From NCBI RefSeq assembly GCF_900454895.1, contig NZ_UGTA01000001.1, positions 1,922,001 to 1,986,000 on the forward strand: a stretch of 64,000 nucleotides of DNA, given 5' to 3'. Below are positions 59,870 to 64,000 of the stretch, one piece after another. The notes beneath the pieces were generated by a model that had not been told where the DNA came from, did not search any database, and worked only from the letters and a program-made list of their open reading frames with translations. A program made the position numbers and the translations under genes. This stretch comes from Phocoenobacter uteri (GTDB taxonomy: Bacteria > Pseudomonadota > Gammaproteobacteria > Enterobacterales > Pasteurellaceae). Position 1 is the first letter of the stretch. The number at the start of each line of letters is the position of its first letter.

Positions 59870-61575
59870 TAGTCAATAGAAGCTCGGGCAATTTGTTTCA
59901 GAATAGATTGGTAAATTGAGCTACCTTCAATCTCATTTACTTTTATTTCAACAATGGTTACACCTTTGCGAATGTAAGCCTGTTTGAGCTTAGTTTTTAA
60001 ATCTGCCCAAGTGAATGGGCGAATATAATCAATGCCGAACATAGTTGCAATATGGGAAAATTCAAAATTATGTGAAGCACGGTAATATTTGGATTTTACT
60101 TTTGGATCTACGCCTAAGGTATCAAAAATTGCTCCACCACTGTTATTGATAATAAAAAGAGTGGTCGGTTGAGTAATTTGACGCAATAAGGCGATTGAGT
60201 TGAGATCGTGTAATGCGGAAATATCGCCAATAATAGCAACATTTGGACGCTCGCCACCAATTGCTGCTCCTGCCATTGTAGCGATTAAACCGTCAATGCC
60301 ACTCGCTCCTCTGTTTGTGTAAATTGGGTAATTATCTGGTAAGCGAGCAAAGGCATCAGCTAGCCTAACAAATAAGCTATTACCTAAAAATAAGTGTCCG
60401 TTTGGCGGTAATAATTGACTTAACTGATGAGCAAAAGAGGCTTCATTTAGGCTCGTCCCTACTTGTTTTGTAACAAACTCATCGCAGAATTTAGATAGAG
60501 CTAAGGGTTCAAGCAACCATTTTTTTTGTGGTATCGCTGGATGCGTTTGTACAAAATGGGATGCTTTGGCAATAAAACGAGTATGGGGTTTTGCAAATTG
60601 GTTTAAGTAATCAGAATGCTGATCAACAATCCACAATTCGCCATTAAATCCGCTTAAAAATTGATTGACTCGTTTGCTGATAATTTGTGTGCCAAATTGG
60701 ATTACGATATCCGCTTGGCTTAATCGTTTACGCACTGTGTTGTTGGCAAGCCAGATATCCGCATACGGTAAATTTGGCGTAACAGAAGATTGAATATCAC
60801 AAATTAAGCACCAGCCGAGCGTTTCCGCCCAATTTCTAAGTTTTGCACCTTCGCCAGCTGTTAATTTTCCAACAACAATGACTCCTCGTTTAGTTCGCCA
60901 TTCTTCCCAGTTTGAGTGAGTAAATACTTCACTGTGATTGGCGTGTTGTACTAAATATTTTCTGTCTTTTGCTTTAAGGTAATGTTGTACAGAATCGAGC
61001 CATTCATCGTTATAAATTCTGCTCTCATCGGCGTCATATAATGGCTCAGCAAAAGGGGCGTTGATATGAATGACACCCGCTTGATGTTGCTGTTTACCAC
61101 AAGCTCTTTCAATTTGAGAAAGCACCCAATTTGCACTGTAATCTCGACTTGGTTTAGGTAAATTGAGGCTTTCAATTGGGTAATTTGCAAATATTCCTTG
61201 CTGTTGAATTGCTTGATTTGCCCCACAACTGATTAACTCAGGGGGGCGATCTGCTGAAAGAATAATTAAATTATGATGGGTAATACTTGCTTCGATAATA
61301 GCGGGGTATAAGTTTGCAACCGCAGTGCCTGAGGTGACGATGATCACTACAGGATCCATCGTCGTTTTTGCGATACCTAAAGCAAAAAAGCCTAATCCAC
61401 GTTCATCAAAGTGAGTATGGCATTTTACAACACCTTGTTTTTGTAAGTTTATCGCTTCTAAAGTTAAAGGTGTTGAACGACTGCCTGGTGCAATACAGAA
61501 ATGTTTTACACCGTGATGCAATAACGCATTTAAAATAAGATATGACCAAGAACGATTAAAGGTGCTAGTTGTCAT
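59869..61575 (-). CDS. menD: SEPHCHC synthase MenD
   Basis: A 568-residue thiamine-diphosphate enzyme joining 2-oxoglutarate to isochorismate, the first committed menaquinone step. Visible segments: IAPGSRSTPLTLEA, CHTHFDERGLGFFALG, SADRPPELISCGANQAI, the ThDP-binding GDISALHDLNSIAL with NNSGGAIF, and NRGASGIDGLIATMAG. menH follows; menF, menB, menC and menE are not in the window. Menaquinone supports anaerobic respiration, complementing the ubi genes. Confidence 0.97.
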   Translation of the reverse strand: MTTSTFNRSWSYLILNALLHHGVKHFCIAPGSRSTPLTLEAINLQKQGVVKCHTHFDERGLGFFALGIAKTTMDPVVIIVTSGTAVANLYPAIIEASITHHNLIILSADRPPELISCGANQAIQQQGIFANYPIESLNLPKPSRDYSANWVLSQIERACGKQQHQAGVIHINAPFAEPLYDADESRIYNDEWLDSVQHYLKAKDRKYLVQHANHSEVFTHSNWEEWRTKRGVIVVGKLTAGEGAKLRNWAETLGWCLICDIQSSVTPNLPYADIWLANNTVRKRLSQADIVIQFGTQIISKRVNQFLSGFNGELWIVDQHSDYLNQFAKPHTRFIAKASHFVQTHPAIPQKKWLLEPLALSKFCDEFVTKQVGTSLNEASFAHQLSQLLPPNGHLFLGNSLFVRLADAFARLPDNYPIYTNRGASGIDGLIATMAGAAIGGERPNVAIIGDISALHDLNSIALLRQITQPTTLFIINNSGGAIFDTLGVDPKVKSKYYRASHNFEFSHIATMFGIDYIRPFTWADLKTKLKQAYIRKGVTIVEIKVNEIEGSSIYQSILKQIARASID

Positions 61576-61642
61576 TATTATTACCCAATTAAATTTCTAA
61601 AATTGTGCTTATCATATAATAACTTCTAGTTACAACCAAATA

Positions 61643-61680
61643 GTAAGCGGTCATATTTTAAGAAAATTTTGCAAATTTTT
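61643..61680 (+). repeat. DNA uptake signal between menD and yihD
   Basis: GTAAGCGGTCATATTTT, an A/T block and TTTTGCAAATTTTT. Confidence 0.88.
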
Positions 61681-61728
61681 GACTAAAAATATATGATTAA
61701 GCACTATTTTGATATAAAGGACATGAAA

Positions 61729-62007
61729 ATGAATAATGCGTTAACACACCGAGTAGATGAAATTCTTGATTTAATGGGTAAACATTGGCGTAAAGAGCCG
61801 GATTTATCTTTGATGGATTTTTTACATCAATTAGCGAAAGAAGTTGGCAAGCCAGATGATTTAACGGCGTTGACGGATGAAGTCTTGGTTTATCAATTAA
61901 AAATGCGTGGCACGAGCAGTGATACGGTTATTCCTGGTATTCAAAAAGATTACGAGGACGATTTTAAAACGGCATTATTAAGAGCACGTGGAATTTTAAA
62001 AGATTAG
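61729..62007 (+). CDS. yihD: YihD family protein (DUF1040)
   Basis: A 92-residue conserved small protein of unknown function (E. coli YihD 89 aa): RVDEILDLMGKHWRKEPDLSLMDFLHQLAKE and the diagnostic VIPGIQKDYEDDFKTALLRARGILK. The ATG at 61729 is favoured because AAAGG lies eight bases before it; ATGs at 61693 and 61723 are spaced wrongly. In E. coli yihD also sits just upstream of srkA-dsbA; here srkA is missing between them. Confidence 0.9.
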   Translation: MNNALTHRVDEILDLMGKHWRKEPDLSLMDFLHQLAKEVGKPDDLTALTDEVLVYQLKMRGTSSDTVIPGIQKDYEDDFKTALLRARGILKD

Positions 62008-62045
62008 TGTTGTCAATGTAAGACATTTATTTTTAAGGAAGCAAA

Positions 62046-62678
62046 ATGAAAAAATTATTATTAAAAAGTAGCCTTGTGGCGTTATTAGGTCTAGCAAGTT
62101 TTAATGCAACAGCGTTTGAACCAACTTTAGGCAAGGATTATATTGAAGTCAGCCAAGCCCCTGTGGCACAAAAAGAAGTGGTTGAGTTTTTCTCTTTCTA
62201 CTGCCCGCATTGTTATAACTTTGAAATGGAATATAAAATTCCAAGTTTAATCAAGGAAAAATTACCAAAAGACGTGACGATGAAGCAATATCACGTGAGT
62301 TTTTTAGGTAAGGAAGGAAAAGACTTAACGCGCGCATGGTCACTTGCAATGGCAATGGGCGTAGAAGATAAAGTAAAAACCCCGTTATTTGAAGCGGTGC
62401 AAGGGCATAAAATCAATTCAATGGATGATATTAGAGCGTTGTTTATTGAAAATGGGATTTCAGCTGAGCAATTTGATGGTGGAATCAATAGTTTTGCTGT
62501 GAATGGATTGGTGAAAAAGCAAGAAGATTTAGCAGAATCGTTAAATGTTCAAGGTGTGCCAGCTTTCTTCGTGGATAATAAATATCAAGTAAACAATGAA
62601 GGTTTCTCTGATGTGAAAACGAACGAAGAATTTATTCAGCGTTATATCGATATTGTGCTGTCTCTTACAGAAAAGTAA
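62046..62678 (+). CDS. dsbA: Thiol:disulfide interchange protein DsbA
   Basis: A 210-residue periplasmic oxidase. Signal peptide (SLVALLGLASFNATA), thioredoxin-fold active site FYCPHCYNF (Cys53-Cys56), and the cis-proline loop VQGVPAFFV. DsbA introduces disulfides into exported proteins; in H. influenzae it is needed for transformation, which fits the other competence genes here. TTAAGGAAG precedes the ATG. A strong terminator follows. Confidence 0.97.
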   Translation: MKKLLLKSSLVALLGLASFNATAFEPTLGKDYIEVSQAPVAQKEVVEFFSFYCPHCYNFEMEYKIPSLIKEKLPKDVTMKQYHVSFLGKEGKDLTRAWSLAMAMGVEDKVKTPLFEAVQGHKINSMDDIRALFIENGISAEQFDGGINSFAVNGLVKKQEDLAESLNVQGVPAFFVDNKYQVNNEGFSDVKTNEEFIQRYIDIVLSLTEK

Positions 62679-62700
62679 TTCTTAGAAAGTAAGTCATTTT

Positions 62701-62750
62701 AAACTATTTCGATGCATAAGAAAAACTTATGCATCGGAATAGTTTTTTTA
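62701..62750 (+). terminator. Terminator of dsbA
   Basis: AACTATTTCGATGCATAAG pairs with CTTATGCATCGGAATAGTT around AAAAA, followed by seven T. Confidence 0.93.
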
Positions 62751-62751
62751 T

Positions 62752-62765
62752 TTGATAAAGATCAT
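62752..62765 (+). promoter_or_regulatory. FNR-like box upstream of glgB
   Basis: TTGAT-AAAG-ATCAT is one base from the FNR consensus. A TATAAT at 62770-62775 lies just downstream, so binding at this spot would more likely repress than activate that promoter. glgB control by FNR is inference only. Confidence 0.35.
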
Positions 62766-62844
62766 AATTTATAATGTAAACGGTTGCTTTTTATCAATAA
62801 GGTTGTAATATTGCCGTAACAATCATTTTAGTTAAGGTTGTCAG

Positions 62845-63150
62845 ATGATTATTGCGGAGCAAATACAACATAAATACACGGAAAGAGTGCTGATGCCAAC
62901 TTTTTGGGCTGATGGCTTTTTTTGGCATTTGTATTTCATATGCTTAGATATGATACGTTCCGTTCCTTTTTCCTCCTTATCTTTGCTACGCACCTTTATT
63001 TCTCAACTAACAACCTTCTCCTTTTTATTTTCAATATTAAATAATCTCCCTTTACGCATATTGCCTTTTTTTACTTCACTATTGTTATCTATATTTAACA
63101 AGGCTTATTTATGCGTAATACTTAACAATGATAGGCAGGATTTATGGTAA
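62845..63150 (+). CDS. Doubtful T-rich ORF before glgB
   Basis: A 101-codon frame starting at an ATG after TAAGG, overlapping the glgB start by 7 nt. The translation is hydrophobic mainly because the strand is pyrimidine-rich (runs such as PFSSLSLLRTFISQL), and no family is recognised. It may be the untranslated glgB leader or a leader peptide. The 465-bp gap between dsbA and glgB otherwise holds the dsbA terminator and the FNR-like box. Confidence 0.2.
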   Translation: MIIAEQIQHKYTERVLMPTFWADGFFWHLYFICLDMIRSVPFSSLSLLRTFISQLTTFSFLFSILNNLPLRILPFFTSLLLSIFNKAYLCVILNNDRQDLW

Positions 63151-64000
63151 CGGAATTAGTATCACAAGCAGAAATAGACGCTTTTTTTAATGGGCAGCAC
63201 TCAAACCCCTTTGCTGTGTTAGGTATGCACGAGACAGATAATGGCATCGAAATTCGTACATTATTACCTGATGCGACACGGGTGTTAGTGATTGAGAGAG
63301 AAAATCAGCAAATTTTATTCGAATTATTACCGCTTGATGAACGTGGTTTTTTTGCGGGAATCACACCAGATACCCATTCTTTTTACGATTATCAATTACA
63401 GGTTTTTTGGGGTAATGAATCCCAAATAATTGAAGATCCTTACCGTTTCCATTTGATGGTGGATGAATTAGATAACTGGCTGCTTTCTGAAGGTTCGCAT
63501 CACCGTCCTTATGAAATTTTAGGGGCTCACTTTACAGAATGTGATGGTATTTCAGGTGTGGTTTTCCGTCTTTGGGCACCGAATGCGAAACGAGTTTCAG
63601 TGGTGGGGGATTTTAACTATTGGGACGGTCGTCGTCATCCAATGCAAAAACATTTTGAAAGTGGGATTTGGGAGCTGTTTTTACCCAAAGTGTCACTTGG
63701 GCAGTTTTATAAATTTGAACTGATTGATTGTAATGATCAACTTCGTTTAAAAGCGGATCCTTACGCATTTAGTTCTCAATTACGTCCTGATACTGCATCG
63801 CAAGTGAGTATGTTGCCAGAAATTGTGCCAATGACAGAACAGCGTCGTAAGGCAAATCAATCCGATCAACCGATTTCTATTTATGAAGTCCATTTAGGTT
63901 CGTGGCGTCGTAATCTCGAAAATAATTATTGGCTTAATTACGATCAAATTGCTGATGAGCTGATTCCTTATGTTAAAGAGATGGGCTTTACCCATATCGA
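63144..64000 (+). CDS. glgB: 1,4-alpha-glucan branching enzyme GlgB, N-terminal part
   Basis: An ATG at 63144 after AGGCAGGA opens a frame continuing to the window edge (285 codons). MVTELVSQAEIDAFFNGQHSNPFAVLGMH, LGAHFTECDGISGVVFRLWAPNAKRVSVVGDFNYWDGRRHPM and YEVHLGSWRRN identify GlgB, including the N1 and CBM48 modules before the catalytic barrel, most of which lies outside. It adds alpha-1,6 branches to glycogen. It is probably the first gene of a glg operon. Only about 40% of the usual ~730 residues are present. Confidence 0.95.
   Translation, partial: MVTELVSQAEIDAFFNGQHSNPFAVLGMHETDNGIEIRTLLPDATRVLVIERENQQILFELLPLDERGFFAGITPDTHSFYDYQLQVFWGNESQIIEDPYRFHLMVDELDNWLLSEGSHHRPYEILGAHFTECDGISGVVFRLWAPNAKRVSVVGDFNYWDGRRHPMQKHFESGIWELFLPKVSLGQFYKFELIDCNDQLRLKADPYAFSSQLRPDTASQVSMLPEIVPMTEQRRKANQSDQPISIYEVHLGSWRRNLENNYWLNYDQIADELIPYVKEMGFTHI

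Overview
This window is chromosomal DNA from a gamma-proteobacterium of the family Pasteurellaceae. The protein content is typical of that family, base composition is AT-rich, and many copies of the DNA uptake signal core AAGCGGT followed by AT-rich blocks ending in TTGCAAA are scattered through intergenic and coding DNA. This ACAAGCGGT form is that of the Actinobacillus pleuropneumoniae/Mannheimia branch rather than the AAGTGCGGT form of the Haemophilus influenzae branch. The genus cannot be fixed from the window. Most of it is housekeeping DNA. No prophage, insertion sequence, CRISPR array or rRNA operon was seen.

Layout. 1-8.9 kb: end of yceD, a PqiA-like protein, dgkA, rho, ubiJ, a BCCT transporter, ruvA (without ruvB) and a glycyl-radical enzyme with its activase (yjjI-yjjW). 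9-10.3 kb: a surface or secreted protein gene of BapA-prefix type, switched off by a five-copy ACAGC repeat. 10.4-17 kb: ubiF, an EamA transporter, comM, hldD, def, dprA. 17.3-33.4 kb: the secE-nusG, rplKA, rplJL and rpoBC blocks, interrupted by a secreted serralysin-like protease (after nusG) and a phosphate-ester antiporter (after rplA). 33.5-35.4 kb: sfsA and a small unknown membrane cassette preceded by a six-copy CGGAT repeat. 35.4-45.9 kb: waaF-waaC-ubiB, oapA, comE1, tRNA-Ser, a CorB-like protein, and ubiE-MOSC-ubiI-lipoprotein. 46.3-57.4 kb: asnC-udp, rpsT, murJ-hemG, and the cell-elongation cluster rsfS-rlmH-mrdA-mrdB-rlpA-dacA-queH. 57.4-64 kb: tRNA Arg-His-Pro, adhP, menD-menH, yihD-dsbA, and the start of glgB.

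Three themes connect the genes. First, natural competence: comM, dprA and comE1 each carry a CRP-S type operator about 60 bp upstream of a predicted transcription start, in a genome full of uptake signals. Second, respiratory quinones: ubiJ, ubiF, ubiB, ubiI, ubiE, menD and menH all lie here but in scattered units. Third, surface variation: two pentanucleotide tracts (one inside a reading frame, one in a promoter region) and two proteins with similar type I secretion-like C-termini (phenylalanine-glutamate plus two hydrophobic residues) suggest a variable secreted layer, which is the least ordinary part of the window. All positions, motifs and frames come from reading the sequence; family assignments come from remembered homologues and were not checked by database search.
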